NCBI RefSeq assembly: GCF_000143415.4
Contig: NW_003314266.1
Coordinates: forward strand, 642,463 to 706,462
DNA: 64,000 nt
Reading direction: 5' to 3'
Source: Selaginella moellendorffii
Taxonomy: Eukaryota; Streptophyta; Lycopodiopsida; Selaginellales; Selaginellaceae
Positions 33,892 to 46,631 of the stretch are shown here, in pieces. The notes below the pieces were generated by a model. That model was not told where the DNA came from. It made no database searches and worked only from the letters and a program-made list of their open reading frames with translations. Position 1 is the first letter of the stretch; every line of letters starts with the position of its first letter. A program made the translations under genes and the position numbers.

Positions 33892-36800
33892 TTAGCTCAT
33901 GTCCATCACGTCCCCAGCAACAACAGTATCACTCTCGTGGCGGACGGCGTTGTACTTTTCAGCCAGCGTTCCACTCTTCACCACGTTATTGATGAAAGCT
34001 CTAAATCTCGGACTGGACTCTCCGCTGGAAAATCAAGACCATCAGAATCCAGAAGCGAACCAAAGAAGTATGTACCTTATTCTGTCCAGAGAATCAATGG
34101 CACGAAGTGCACTCCGGATCATGTCTTCGTTTCGATCCACCTCTTGTTTGACAGCATCCGGTTTTGTTTTGTTGGTAACCGTCTTCTCTAGTGGCTCAAC
34201 TAGGACGTCCAGAACTGCAAGACAAAAATAAAGAAGGAAATAAACTCGTTCCTGTGATTACGCCAACAAATTTACCTGCTATTACTGCGGATGGGCATTT
34301 TTCGGCCAACTTCGAGAGTATAAGGTGACAGGGCATTTTCACGTCGTAGTGATCTGCAAATCCGAAAGAGCGTTACGAGCCTTTAACTAGCTCTTGTGAA
34401 CGTACCGCTGAGGCCCGATAACAAGTAAGTCAGGAAAGCCGAAGGGTCAATTTGGTCAAGGCAACTGTCCAGCAAAGTGTCAACGCACTCGAATGCACCC
34501 TTCCTCAATTCCAGACCGTCATCCACAGTATGCTTGAAAGGACCTAGATCCACTGTTCTTATAAGCTCTTTCTGCAAAACGAGATTAAAAAACATAACAT
34601 GCTGACTCCAATGAAAAGATCGTACCTTTACAACTGTCTGTTCATACAGAAGCGGAAAGAGCACAGGTAGCAGCTCCTTCACAAGGCTCGGTTTGTTGTG
34701 CCCAGCAGTGCTCAAAGCCGAAACTGCAGCCCGTCTCACATGCTGCATTCGAGCAGAAACAAAAATGATTATAATAGCCCGCTAAAAACGTAAGCACTTA
34801 CTCTATCTCCGTCTTTGATAAGCATAAGAAAAGAAGAGATGCAAAGCTTGATATGCCCATCTATCGGTTGAGGCCGTTCAACTATAGTATATTTGATCGC
34901 GATAACAACTGTTGCTCTTGTAAACGCAGAGGTACTGGATGTCCGAGCCTGCAAAAGAAACTTAGATTTGAATTTCAGCAATCGAGCTTACCTTCAGTGC
35001 AGGAACGAGCCTTTCTGGTTCAATAAGTGCTAGCTTGCCAAGACATTCTGCAACAACGTTTCGGACGCCTTCTTCCTCACTTTCACAATAATTGAACAAT
35101 AAAGAAAGTATCTTTTGGACGTCCGCGTCTTGCAGCTCAATTTTTCCAGCTTCATCAGACGATTGTCGTGCTATAACCTGAACAAGACTGAAATTAAAAA
35201 CCGAGAAGTTAAAAGAAAAAACAAGAACCTACCTCTTTCAATGAATGAAGAAGCAGATATTGCAATTTCGATTGTCTATCTATCTGGCCTAGAATAAAAG
35301 GTAAATACTTCGATAAATTACCGACCGCTACGTTTCCCAGTGCATACGATGCAGCAGACTTGATTTCTTCAGAAGGAGATTGGAACGATCTGATAATAAC
35401 CGATTCTATATCGGGAACGGAGCTTAAGTCTTTCCTTCTGCCGATTTCTCCCAGACACAAGAGTGACAGCAGCTGATGCTATAAAAGTTTCGGTTAAAGA
35501 TTAAACAGAAAGAGCAAAAGTTCTTACCGCATCATGACCGCCAGTTTTGAGACCGTTCACAAGCATTGCGACTGTTGATAGACACTTGGCATCTCCAGCA
35601 GCAAGGCACAACACCGCTGCACACTGTGCTACAGAATGAAACGCTTGCTTGCTGGCAGGCCCCCCCATGGACGACGAATTTTTGGCGGATGACAGCAGGG
35701 CCTCAAGTAGCATGTCAAAGGTGCTAGCCGATTGAACCAGTGATGCAAAAAATGTTTGCAAAGTCTGACATAAAAGTGGGTTAGGAAACGCAGTAAAAGA
35801 ATTCTTCAGTACCTGTAAAGCTTGTCCTTGAAGCAATGAACTTCTTACGAGAACAAGAGCTTGTGGCAGAACTTTTTCGCGAACAGCATTGCCAGCGCTA
35901 ATATGATGCTTCTTATCAGCCATCATTGTACAACACAACTCAAGAGCTAATGCTGCCATATGCAAGTCCGCATCACTGAAAAAAATAGAGAAAGATTCAC
36001 ATGTTTCAGACAGAATAATCGAGATAGACCTGATCAACGCAGATAACTCTGTGATGATGGAATCGTAGCTTGCATTACCAATTTTATCACCATAAGAAAC
36101 TAATAAAGCATTTAAAGTACCAAGAGACGCTTGCCGCAAAGCTCTATTTGCCTGCCGAGAAAAGTATGGTAAGTACCGCGGTACAGTTCGGTGCTTGTGA
36201 AGTTACCTTTCGCAAGAACGTCGTTAGCTCCGCAATCACTTGTTCAAGTACGGCATTAAGGTTGATCTTTAACGGAGATTCCGCGATCGTTGCAAATGCC
36301 TTCATAATAGGAACTATTGACGGCCGGCAGCGAATAAAGAAAAATTTACCTTGACAGCTGTCAGCCGTGTGATCTCATTCCGTAGGCGATCGAGAAGCAA
36401 TGACAAAGAAACAGGAAGTTCCCGCTCAAGCTTGTCTCCAAGGATAGAAACAACCAGCCCCATACAAAATATGGCGCATTCTTTAACTTCCTGCAGTGTC
36501 TTGCTCAGATCAATGGAAGTCCAGGTTAAGGTTTGTAAATACCTGATCTTGATCTTGAGCGGTCAGGCGCTTCAATATTGCACCGTAAATAGGTTGAACA
36601 TACGGTACAAAGTTGAAGGTCGAACCTTGATCAGGGCGAATGGCTTTCACGAGCTCTCCACAAACACGTAAGGCTTCAGCAGTAACTTTATAATAACGCT
36701 CATTAACAGCAGCAAGAACTGGACCGGAGAGAGCCTGCAACAACTGGTTAAATTAAATGACAATCGTCAGCGCGAACCAAACCTGAATGTGTGGATGGAA

Positions 36801-38969
36801 AACTGAAGGAGAATGAGACGGCATGACCAATCGTGTAAATGTCAAAGCCTCAATCTTCAGATTAGAGTTGGAGGATTTATCCTGCGGGACCAAAAAATTA
36901 GATTCAAATCCAAAAGGCCAATTAACTGTACTGACATTTAAAGCTTTCTCCACTCCAGGCAGCAACGAGGCCATGTGGTCCGATAAGCAATTGGGAAGAA
37001 CGACCACAAGTTCTTTTAGCACAGAAAATGCCCCCACCTTCGTAAAGCTAATTTAGAACCACGAATCGATCTAGTAATCATCCATACCCTTGTTTTCACC
37101 GATTTTTCACGAAGTTGACGATTTAAAGTTCTGACAACCTTTGGAACTTCTTGTTGAAGCATATATAAAGGACTGCATACTGAAGTTATTTAAACAACTC
37201 AAAATCATATTGAACAAACCTTGATGGATTAATCTCAGACGACGCTTTTGTCACGTTGCCAGTTTGACGCAAGAGATCAATGAATGCATTGAACACGTCA
37301 ATCTGTTATTCAGAGTGAGATCTTCAACAAGAACAAATGTGACGTTGCTACCTTCACATTTTCTTCTCTTTCGCGAAATCTATCAATAAGCCTTGGGCAT
37401 GCCTGAAAAAAATCGATGAGTATGAAACATTTGAGAGCAGACTTACGGACCTTGCTGTAAAGTGTCGAAAGCATCTCCGGTCTCGATGAGATAACTGCAG
37501 AAAGGCATTTTGCTGCAGCTCTCCGCACCTTCCAGCTTACATCTTCATCGTCACTGTACTCGTCAGCGCTCTCCCTGAGACATAGCTCTTAATACTTCAG
37601 CAGGATGGGGAAACGTAATAAAAACCTACTCATCGTCCTCTTCTTCGCCATCCATGTCTTCATCCTGATCTTCCTCCATATCATCGGTGAAATTGGGATC
37701 ATAACTCAAGTACTCCAGAGCGAGATCAAGAATGGTGCCACAATGTTCTGCCACATCTCGTGGACAGCGCAACACGAAACTTTCCAGCGCCTGTGCAAAC
37801 AGATAATCCTTGCAAGACTAATTTAAAAACTTCACAAACCTGCAGACTGTTTTCTCGAAGCTCATCGTCATTTTCTGAGGCGTTTTGACAGTAACTTATT
37901 AGAAGTGGAACTACTTCATTTAAATGTGGCCCAAAACGATAACCCACGGCACGGCTACAAACAAAAGTACAGTAAAGGAAAATAAAGTATACTTGAAACA
38001 TTTTCTCAGTCATACCAGAAGGCGCAGATCATTTGGATGTTGGTCCTAGTCATGTCGGGCTTCACATCCTTATTCTTCAACAAGTCAACCACGCTGACGG
38101 TTGCCCTTCCCAACAGATCATCGGACATACAAGCAGCCAAAGTCGCTACGCGAGAAAAGATAAGTTGATGTACATTTGTGGAAAAATAGCTTCGTACCTA
38201 AACACTGAATTGCACGTTTTCTCAGACCAGCTCGTTGCAAGTTTAGTTGCACAAGTAAGGCGTTGAGTAACTTTTCGTGTTCTGGGACTAGAAGTGCCCC
38301 AAACCGGTGAAGAACATCACAAAGAATGTCCAAGCATTCACTCTTCACCTCTGTACTCGTGTCCTGAAAAAAAAAAAATTAACTCAGGCGAACCATCTTC
38401 TGATCTACATTGCGTAAACTCACCGTTGCAGTGATGCCTTTGATCAGCTTCGGTGTCAACGCAGCCACGACACACTGCGCAACAGTTCCACTGGCGATCT
38501 CAGACACCACAGTCTTGAGAGCAATGCTGGCAATGTCGCGCTGATGGTCTTTTCCTGTGAGTAGCCTCGTGCAAAGCGACTCTACAATCTCCACGATTTT
38601 GTTCTCATTTACCTTCTTCACTAGAGGACCCAAGCTGAGGAAAAAAGAAAAGAAAAAAAAAACCATCAAACTAAAACTTAGAAACGAAACGAAGCGCAAG
38701 AAATATACGTACCACTTCACAGCGATTCCAGAAATATCCCCGGAGGCATCATCCAGCTGCTGGAGGACAATCTGCGACACCTTCCTCTCGGTCTCGGAGT
38801 CGGCCTTAAAAGACTCCTTCTGGAGTTCATTGAGAAGATCGGAGGTGGCCATATACCGATAATCCTTGTCCTTGGACGCAATCTACACGAGAAATTCGTG
38901 AGAAATCCAGCCCCGACAAACCACACAGCTCACCTTCTCAAGAATCAAGCCGACGGTGAGATTCGCCAT
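33892..38969 (-). CDS. CAND1: CAND1, cullin-associated NEDD8-dissociated protein
   Basis: Twenty-seven exons from 38969-38934 ([12 protein letters not shown]) to 34024-33892 join in phase to 1228 aa (Arabidopsis CAND1 about 1219). CAND1 wraps around unneddylated cullin-RBX and acts as an exchange factor for SCF substrate receptors in nucleus and cytosol. It is entirely HEAT repeats. Diagnostic stretches: [20 protein letters not shown] near the N-terminus, [40 protein letters not shown] with the acidic loop, [58 protein letters not shown] and [14 protein letters not shown] at the end. Exon ends in order: 38934, 38713, 38424, 38198, 38016, 37840, 37630, 37451, 37352, 37220, 37088, 36936, 36783, 36543, 36350, 36207, 36030, 35813, 35528, 35233, 34992, 34802, 34626, 34406, 34276, 34076, 33892. 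Four introns are multiples of three without stops. Confidence 0.95.
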
Positions 38970-39157
38970 GGCTGCGTCAAGAACCCTAGACTACTCTGGC
39001 GCTGTAGAATCGGCCCTACGCGAGCATCACGGCTACCTGGATCATTGGAGACGCTGCCACAAAGATCGCAAAAACCCTAGCCTCAACAAAATAAAACAAA
39101 GCATAACTCTAAAATCTTTGTGATGCCTGCCCCAGGATTCGAACGCCCGACCTCCTG

Positions 39158-41192
39158 TCAGAGTAGCATGTGGAGGATCCTTGCATCGTCTCGCCTTGGC
39201 AGACCGGCACGAGCTCCAACAGCCTGGCAATTCGCAGCGGCCTAAAATGAATCAAACACGAAATCCAAACTTTAGCTCGAGAATTTGAGAAGATAACAGT
39301 CTGTGCGAACTTGAAAAGACATGAACTTTACGGAAGAACATAAGAACGAAGAACAAGAGCTTTAGAAATGCAAGATCACTGAGAGAAAAGAGGCTTCATG
39401 ACGAATTTATATGCAAGAAGAAGGTCGAAGTATAACATATAATTCACGACCAAGAGCTTGAGAGCAATTACCACTGTCGCTGCAAAAGGAAGCATCCGTT
39501 CCGCAGTGAATCCCGCGCATAGAGCTGCAAGCAAGCCTTGCCGCGTCTTATAATGACACAAAACAAGGAGGAGAGCAAAACGTCCTTACAGTACATGACA
39601 GCTCCAACAAATGCATCGCCAGCTCCAGTTGTGTCCGCCAGTTGAGCCGCGGGTACCTCCTGAGCTGTTCCAACAATCAGTCTTCCAAAAATCGCAATTC
39701 TTGAGCCAGTCGAAGGTACAAGCCGTCCCATCTGTATAAATCAAGTACACACGAACTATTAGATATAGTAAAACCACACGAAGTTCTTCCAGACCTTGGA
39801 CGATACGACGCGAGGTTGAGGACTCTTGATTGCGGATACTTGTTGCCGTAAGGAGTCGAGAGTTTGATTGACATCCATGGTCTCTCCATGGTCAGCTGAA
39901 AATAAAGAACGAAACGGTAACTACGGAAAACAGTAGCCAGAACTTACTAGTTGTACTTCTTTCAAGCATAACGCAACCCTCTGCCCCGAGTGTGACAATT
40001 ATAAACTTCAACTTCGGCAGTTTTGAGGCTACACAAAGTAGTGCTTCAGCAAGGTTTTTCGAGTTCGTCCATGCCTGACCAACGACGTGAGTGCACCAGT
40101 TTAGAGGATAGCGAGAATTCAAGACGAACCTCCGGAAACCGTGATGAAGCAACCATGTAGTCGCAGTAGACAAGTAGCTCATCCAAAAATTCTCTCTTCT
40201 TTTCAGCGTCCACGAGAATGGGAAGTTTTAGCTCCGTAGCCTGCAAAAGGGGTCCCATTAGCTTGACGCATGACATCTTCTTTTCAAAGCGCGTACCATC
40301 TTCGCAATTTTAACGGCTGTGTCGGTGAGTCGACAGTCAAAAAACACAAGATCTGTTCCCTGCAAGACGCTGGAAAGTGTGGCCGTGTCTATCTCTGTCG
40401 GCAACATAGGAGGATGTCCAGGAGTGTGGATACACGTCCTTGTTAACCTGCCATGTATCTTTAAAGTCAATCAAACTGAAACAAAAGGTGCTGAAAGTGT
40501 TACCTCTCTTTGTCGATGATGATGTAAGTGAATGGTGAGACACCCCCCTTAGCCACCTGCACTGACCGAAAATTGAACATAGTGTATGCAATGCAGCATA
40601 CAGACCACAACATGAGAAGTATCAACTCCGTCTTTCTTCAGCTCTTCTAAAATTCTGAGGCCCAATGCATCATCTGCAACCTGGCAAAACCACCGCTTCA
40701 CTTAAGAAAATAGGATTGTAAAAGGACAGTGAGAGTACTTTAGAGATAAGCACTGGTTTCAATCCTAGCCTTGCGGCACCAGTCAAGGAGTTCCCTACGT
40801 TTCCACCGCCTTGAAACTGCAAATGGAAAGCTTAGAAGATGAAACAGAAGAACTAAAATGCAGCACCTGAAAATCGATAGATCGTATCTTGTCATCGGGT
40901 TGAGGGAAAGCGGACACGCTAGCTAGATAGTCGATCACCACCGTTCCACATCCCAGCTAGAAAAGCAAAAAATTCATCCAATTGGATAAAACCCACGAGG
41001 AAGGAGCTTACCACAACTTTCTTGGATGGAATTTGTAGAGGTGCCGATTTCATGGAAGTCGCCATAATTCTATCACAGAAGAGTCCACAATCAAAACGAG
41101 AGAAAAGATGCTCTTCCTCACCTGAAGACCGGCTGTTCTCGAACAAAGAAAGAGCTGCCTCCAAATGCGATGCCAAGCCCAGCTCCAGCCAT
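39158..41192 (-). CDS. pfkB-family (ribokinase-like) carbohydrate kinase
   Basis: Thirteen exons (41192-41122, 41069-41012, 40956-40867, 40816-40739, 40680-40606, 40556-40504, 40447-40297, 40240-40130, 40074-39948, 39895-39795, 39731-39590, 39524-39472, 39241-39158) join in phase to 397 aa. pfkB signature 1 region: FQGGGNVGNSLTGAARLG near residue 75. Signature 2: LADTTGAGDAFVGAVMY near residue 340, whose Asp is the catalytic base and whose GAGD forms the anion hole. RTCIHTPGHPPML and FIIVTLGAEGCVMLER are typical of a plant subgroup whose substrate I cannot name. Start is uncertain: MAGAGLGIAFGG at 41192 splices in phase, but MATSMKSAPL at about 41065 could be the real start if the first exon is leader. 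Confidence 0.85.
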
Positions 41193-41451
41193 ACCTAGTC
41201 ACAGTTCGAAGCTGCAATGACGTGGCGAAGATGCTCGACACATAAGCTCCACGTCATGTAAATTCGGCTGAAACTTCAGTTGGTTTGAATCAGAGCGAGA
41301 GTTCTAAAAGTCGACGACGGGAGATTTGGTTCTCATTCGCTAGTCGAACTTGGTAAAATTGAAATGCTGAAAAGGCAAAGAATAGAAAAAGTAAGAAAAA
41401 TAAAACGGTTGTACAGAACGAACCTGAAGATCTTGTCCGTGTTGTGGAAAA

Positions 41452-43231
41452 CTAGTAGTATTGGCCCTTGAGAATAGCCTCGACCGGATTTCCAGGTTCC
41501 CTGGAAGCAGCAGCCTTTATGAAAAATTCCCTGCAAAAACACAAGAGCGAATTTACAAAGTGTTAACTTCTAAAAACTCGATGGAGAATGATCTTACCTC
41601 CTCGCCTCGTCCGTGACACCGATCAACCCGTGTTGTTCTAGTATCGGGCCCTCCCCTTGCCACCGTCCTTTGTACACCATATCCATAAAAATCCTCTCAA
41701 ACTTGTCCGTTTTCCTGCAGTGAATCATTCCCATGGTCATGACTTTGAAAGTCATCCGGTTCGGGCTGCATTTCACTTTGAACATCTCCTGGAAAATCTG
41801 GTAAGCCTCGTCGAATCGACCAGTCTTGCAAAGGCCTCGCAGCACGATGTTGTACGTGATCACGTTTGGCCACACCCTCCTGTCCTTCATGTTTTGGAAG
41901 AGAAGCAAAGCCTCGTCAACCCTCGGCTTTCGAGCTCGGCAGTAGCCGCTGATGAGCGTCGTGTACATGTACACGTCCGGACCAACATGGTTTCTCGCGG
42001 CGTCCTGTAAGATCGACTTTGCCTCGTCGAGCTTGCGTACCTTGACAAACGCGTAGATAAGTGAGTGATAGGCGTAGCCGTCGGGACTCAAGCCAGCCTT
42101 GCTCATACCTTTGAAAAGCTCCAAGCAGCGCTGGACCTCGTAAATCTTGCTGAGCCCGAGAATCATAGTGCCGTAAGTGACCGCATTCGGAGGACAATCA
42201 CTTCCAACCATCTGCTGAAACAGTCGATAAGCTTCCTCGATCCTGTTCTTGTACTGGCACACACCATTGATGATGCAGTTGTATGTCACCACGCTCGGCT
42301 TGCAGCGTCTCTGGATCATCGTCTTCAAAACCTCTAAAGCTTCGTCCACCCTCCTTTCCTTGCAAAACCCATCGGCCATGGCGTTGTAAGCACCGGCATC
42401 GCCATCGTAGTTGGCTTCCAGCATCATGTCGTAAACTTTGATCGCGGCCTCCAGTCTCTCGGCCTGGCATAGCCCGTGTACCAAAGTGCTGTAAGTGAAG
42501 CCATCCGGATCGACCAAGTCGTGAGGAAGCCTGGTGAAGAGATGCCTGTATTTCATGATAGTCTTGTCACCTTCGTAGGAGTAACTCAATCCTTCCACTC
42601 CGGTCATCCTCTCGAACAAGAACACGGCCCAGTCGATCTTCCCAAACTTGCAAAGGCCATTGATCACGGTGTTGTAAGTCGCGACGTTGGGCTTGCAAGT
42701 CTTGCCCATCTTTCCAAACTTGATCAGCGCTCTCCCGACTCTACCGAGATCACAGTAGCCTTTGAGAACAACGTTGTAAGCAGTGACATCCGGTGGAATT
42801 CCCAGCGATCTCATGTAGCCGAGGTATCTCCAAGCTCTCCCCGGATTCCTGACGTTGCAAAAGCACTGGATGATGATCGTGAAGCTGTAGAGGCTTGGGC
42901 GGCAGTGAGCGCACAGCTCGCGCTTGAAGAATCTCACCGCTTCTCTCGTCCGGCGAGCTCGAACGAGGTGATGGAGCAGTCTCGTGTAGCAGTAGACGTC
43001 GTGCCTGTATCCCTCTTGCTTGCTAGACCAATCGAAGAACTTCCTCGCTAGTGCTAAGCTGGGGACTCGCCGGATCACACTACCTACAAGGCGCGGCTCC
43101 AAGAATGCGGCGTTAAAGCTCGCCATTGCCTCGTCGATCGATGCTCCTCGCTTGGTGCCCTCATCCAGCGCCGCCATCACGGCCTGGAGATCCAGGCGCT
43201 TCTTGCTCCAGCGCACCGCGCCCTTTAGCAT
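41452..43231 (-). CDS. P-class pentatricopeptide repeat protein (570 aa)
   Basis: Exon 1 (43231-41598) encodes nearly the whole protein. A small second exon (41530-41452) joined at agg/gtaag gives the C-terminal tail REFFIKAAASREPGNPVEAI ending KGQYY. Without splicing the frame stops immediately (DEARR). About a dozen 35-residue P motifs are visible: PDVTAYNVVLKGYCDLG, PNVATYNTVINGLCKFG, PSVVTYNCIINGVCQ, PNAVTYGTMILGLSK, PNVITYNIVLRGLCKTG. P-class PPRs bind single-stranded organelle RNA for stability, splicing or translation. The basic N-terminus (MLKGAVRWSKKRLD) may be a targeting signal. The start codon lies 91 bp from that of the divergent TFIIF-alpha gene. Confidence 0.9.
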
Positions 43232-43322
43232 TTCGCCTATTTCCTAGAACCCTAAACCCCCCAATACAAATACGAAGAACCCTAATTTAAAGTAGCTAGG
43301 GCATTTTGATTTTCCTCTGACG
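43232..43322. promoter_or_regulatory. Compact divergent promoter, PPR / TFIIF-alpha
   Basis: Only 91 bp separate the two divergent ATGs. The stretch contains aaaccctaa/aaccctaa-like elements in both orientations (ctaaacccc near 43252, accctaat near 43280). Such sequences resemble the plant telo-box common in promoters of translation and nuclear housekeeping genes (established motif; use here inferred). No TATA box is seen. Confidence 0.5.
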
Positions 43323-45292
43323 ATGATGCACGCTGTCCCTGGCGCTGCCGCGAGTGGCGATCTCGTCCTGCGATCGAACTGTGAGAGATGTGGAGCTCCC
43401 GGCGCTTCCAATGAGCTCTTCGCGGCGTCGTGCCGGCATATGACCCTATGTATGGCTTGCGGGAAATCCATGGCCGAGGCGAAAGCGTCGTGCGGCCTGT
43501 GCGGTGCTACCGTCACTACACTGATCAAGGTAGCCATTGCTTCTAGATTTCTAGAATAGCAATCGATCGGGGTCTGTAGGAGTACAAGGTGAAGCGAGCG
43601 CCCAACCCAAAGCAGTGCTTTCTAGGACGATTTTCCCAGGGCTTGCCTCTGTTCTCGACGAAGAATAACCTCCACTGGACCATGAGGAAGGATATTCCCA
43701 GGCCGACTGACCCAGCCAGAGTATGTGAAATCCTCCACTTTCATTCGTATAGCTTCTTAGCTTCATCTTTCCAGGAGAAGTTTAAGATCACTGCTGAGAA
43801 GCTCAAGTCCAAGCCATGGATTTTGGAGGACGACACTGGTGCGTACCAGTTCCAGGGCCAGCTTGAAGGCGGCCAACAAGCGACCTACTACATTCTCATG
43901 AAGAGTGGGAGGGACTTTCATGCGTTCCCAGCGGGTTCATGGTAAGTTCTGAGAGATTTAGTTCCTTTGCTCACAGGCTCGGCCAGGTTTAATTTTCACA
44001 AACTCGTCCAGTACAAACAACTTACGCTCGAGGAAGCCGAGGAGCAGATGAAGAACCGTCGCAAGACCGCGGACGGATATCAGAGGTGGATCATGAAGGC
44101 GGCAAATGGTGCGGCGGCGTTTGGCGAAGTTGAAAAGACTGGAAGGCAGCGGAAGGAAGATGATGACGATAAGAAGAAAGGAACTAAAGTTGCCGAGGAC
44201 GATGATCTCGCCAAGCCCGAAGATTTTGATCCGGAAGACGAAGTTGACAGAGGTATGGCATTTGAGTTTTCCAGGCTCTCGGTTTTTATAGAAGTATCTC
44301 AGGTGACGACTGGGAGCACGAGGAAACTTTCACGGATGATGACGAAGCCGTTGGTAATGACCCCGAGGAGAGAGATGAGCAACCAGATGTTCCTGCTCCA
44401 CCGGAAATCAAACAGGCAAGAACGGTCTCCTGCTTTCTTGTGGTGGTTTGATATCTGTCTCGATTTTACCAGGAAGAGGATGAGATAGAAGCTGAGGAAG
44501 GAGGACAGCCTCAGCAGGGTGAAAACGCCCTGAGTCAGTCTGGACGTGACATGAAGAAGCTGCTTGGCAAGTCGGGGGGCCTTGAAGAATCGGAGGACGA
44601 CGACGATGAGGAGGACGAGGATGTAAGCTCTCGCGAACGTTTTCAGCGCTTCTTTGACAGTTCTTTCTTTCTTTGCAGATGGATCTGGACAACGAGAACA
44701 TCAGCTCTCCAGTCCTGGCTCCGAAACACAAGGACGAAGCGGGCGACGCTACTCCAACGAAGTCTGCTAATGCGCGTCCTCCTGGAGGCCCTTCTGCTGC
44801 TTCAAAGAACAAGCGAAAGGTGGATGACGGAAAGACTGCCGCAGCATCCAAAAAGTCCAAGACAGAGGTACCGGATCTAATCGCCAGACTCATGAGCTCG
44901 TTACCTCGTTTTCTCTTTTGTAGACGAAGAAGGAGGTGCCAGCAGTAAAGAAGGAAAGCCCCTCTACAGTAAAGAAAGACGCTCCCAAGAAGGAAGCAGC
45001 AAAACCAGCCGCGGGAGCTTCTACTTCGTCCGCTAGCTCAGCTCTCGAGGAAGAAGTGAAAGCAGTGCTCAAGGACTCGGGTCCGATGAAGAGCCAGGAT
45101 CTCGTGGCCAGGTTCCGGAGCAGGCTAAAGAACAAAGAGGTAACATCCTGTTCTTCATCTTTGCTCCCGGGAGTTTGATGATTTTGCCTGTTTTTTCTTG
45201 TTCTCCAGGAGAAGAACGCGTTCGCCATGGTGCTCAAAAAGATATCTCGCATCCAGAAAAGAGATGGAGCAAGCTATATCGTGCTCAAGTGA
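43323..45292 (+). CDS. TFIIFalpha: TFIIF alpha subunit (RAP74 homologue)
   Basis: Nine exons (43323-43529, 43580-43720, 43775-43941, 43987-44252, 44303-44415, 44473-44622, 44679-44867, 44924-45139, 45209-45292), 510 aa. It is the large subunit of general transcription factor TFIIF, which escorts RNA polymerase II to promoters. Plant-specific N-terminal zinc-ribbon-like region with CERCG, CRHMTLCMACG and CGLCG. RAP74 N-terminal domain with LHWTMRKD, KPWILEDDTGAYQFQGQLEG and FNFHKLVQYKQLTLEEAEEQ. Acidic middle with GDDWEHEETFTDDDEAVGND. Basic Lys/Ala/Pro linker. C-terminal winged helix (VKAVLKDSGPMKSQDLVARF ... FAMVLKKISRIQK). Intron 5 is best read as GC-AG (cag/gcaaga). An alternative GT site nine bases later also keeps frame. 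Confidence 0.93.
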
Positions 45293-45530
45293 TGCTCTTT
45301 CTCAGTTTTTGATTTTAACGCCTTCTCTGGCCGGTTTGTTTGTGTGTTTGCATTTTTTACAGCAAGGAGGAGCGCTAAAAGTTTTGGCTTGCTCGCTCGC
45401 TGGGAGTAAAACTCTGTCCGTATGGCGCTACAGCCATTGACAATGTACGGCAGAGCTATTGTAAAGTTCCGTTTGTAACTATTTTAACACGATAAAAGAT
45501 AATTTACCTTGCCGGGAGAGAGGGAAGGGC

Positions 45531-46499
45531 ATGGCATTGGGACGATCGATCGAGCTCTCGCTCCAGAGATTTCACCATCGATCGCATTCTTGCTCCTCCA
45601 TGGCGCCCAGCACTGCTGCATTGTCCCATGGTCTGGTGGCATTCAGGAGGCCTCGGCTTAGTTCCAGCAGCGCTAGTTCGTCCAGGAGCACCAATTTGAG
45701 GAGCAGTGGCTTCCAATGTCGAGAAATCTTGCAAAGTACCCGGCGTGTCGGAGCGATTGCCGACGGGGGTGTCGCGATAGGGGCGGAGGAGGCGAATGGA
45801 TTGGTAGAGCAGCTCCTCTCCATGGTCTGTGAGTTTTTCTTTCTTATAATCTCTTCTCTTTTCTTGCTTAGAGTTTTCTTAGGTGCAAAGCTCGGATCGA
45901 GGAGCAGCATTGCGCAGTGAGCATCACCAGAGCGTTGCGGAGATTGTCCGCAAGCTCGAAGGATTAAACATTCCTCCAGAGCCTTTACAAAGTCCATTGA
46001 TCTTCGGAGGTACCAATTCGTATCTCTTGAAAGAACCACGAACAAATGCTCTATGTTCTTCGATTTTGCAGACTGGGATGTGGAGTACTGCTCCAATCCA
46101 ACAGCCCCTGGAGGCTACTACCGCAGCGCGCTGGGAAGATTTTTCCTCGCAACCGAAGCAATGATCCAGACTGTGAAAGCTCCCGACTTTGTGGGCAATT
46201 CAGTCTCGTTCTCTCTGCTTGGAATCCTCAAAGGCCAAGTCTCTCTCAAAGGTACTGCTTCCTCTTGCATGCCATAGAACAAAGCTAGATCTTTCCACTC
46301 GTTCTTTTCAGGCAAGCTGGTAGCTCTGGACGAGAAATGGATCGAGATAACGTTTGATCCTCCATTTCTAAAGCTTGGCCCGATCGAAGCGCAGTATGGC
46401 AAGAGCAGCAAAGTTAAGATCGCTGTTCTGTACGTGGACGAGAAAATCAGGCTGGGAAGAGGCTCCAGAGGGGCAGTCTTCGTGTTTAAACGAAGATAG
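45531..46499 (+). CDS. Plastid-lipid-associated protein (PAP/fibrillin family)
   Basis: Four exons (45531-45824, 45883-46009, 46072-46251, 46312-46499), 262 aa. The first about 75 residues are Ser/Arg-rich with no acids early on, typical of a chloroplast transit peptide; a second Met at 45600 is possible. PAP domain: SDRGAALRSEHHQSVAEIV, LQSPLIFGDWDVEYCSNPTA, GGYYRSALGRFFLATEAMIQ, WIEITFDPPFLKLG and the C-terminal DEKIRLGRGSRGAVFVFKRR. Fibrillins coat plastoglobules or associate with thylakoids and bind lipids. The subgroup is not assigned. The exon 1 donor (catg/gtctgt) is weak and was chosen because only it keeps phase. Confidence 0.85.
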
Positions 46500-46631
46500 T
46501 AAAATCAGATCTCCACCGCACGATCTTGCGAAGCGAATGGACGGCGGAGGAATCGCCTAGCTTGCTAAAACCCTAGCCCAGAAGGTTCTAGATAGGCATT
46601 CTTATTTCGTTCGTCCGCGAGAGAGCGAGCA

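Noticed and set aside
39120..39200. tRNA-like sequence (gattcgaac B-box-like motif, partial acceptor pairing) on the minus strand at the end of the pfkB gene
   Set aside because: The T-stem does not pair and the D-arm is not canonical. The sequence is also the conserved C-terminal coding exon (ANCQAVGARAGLP) of the kinase.
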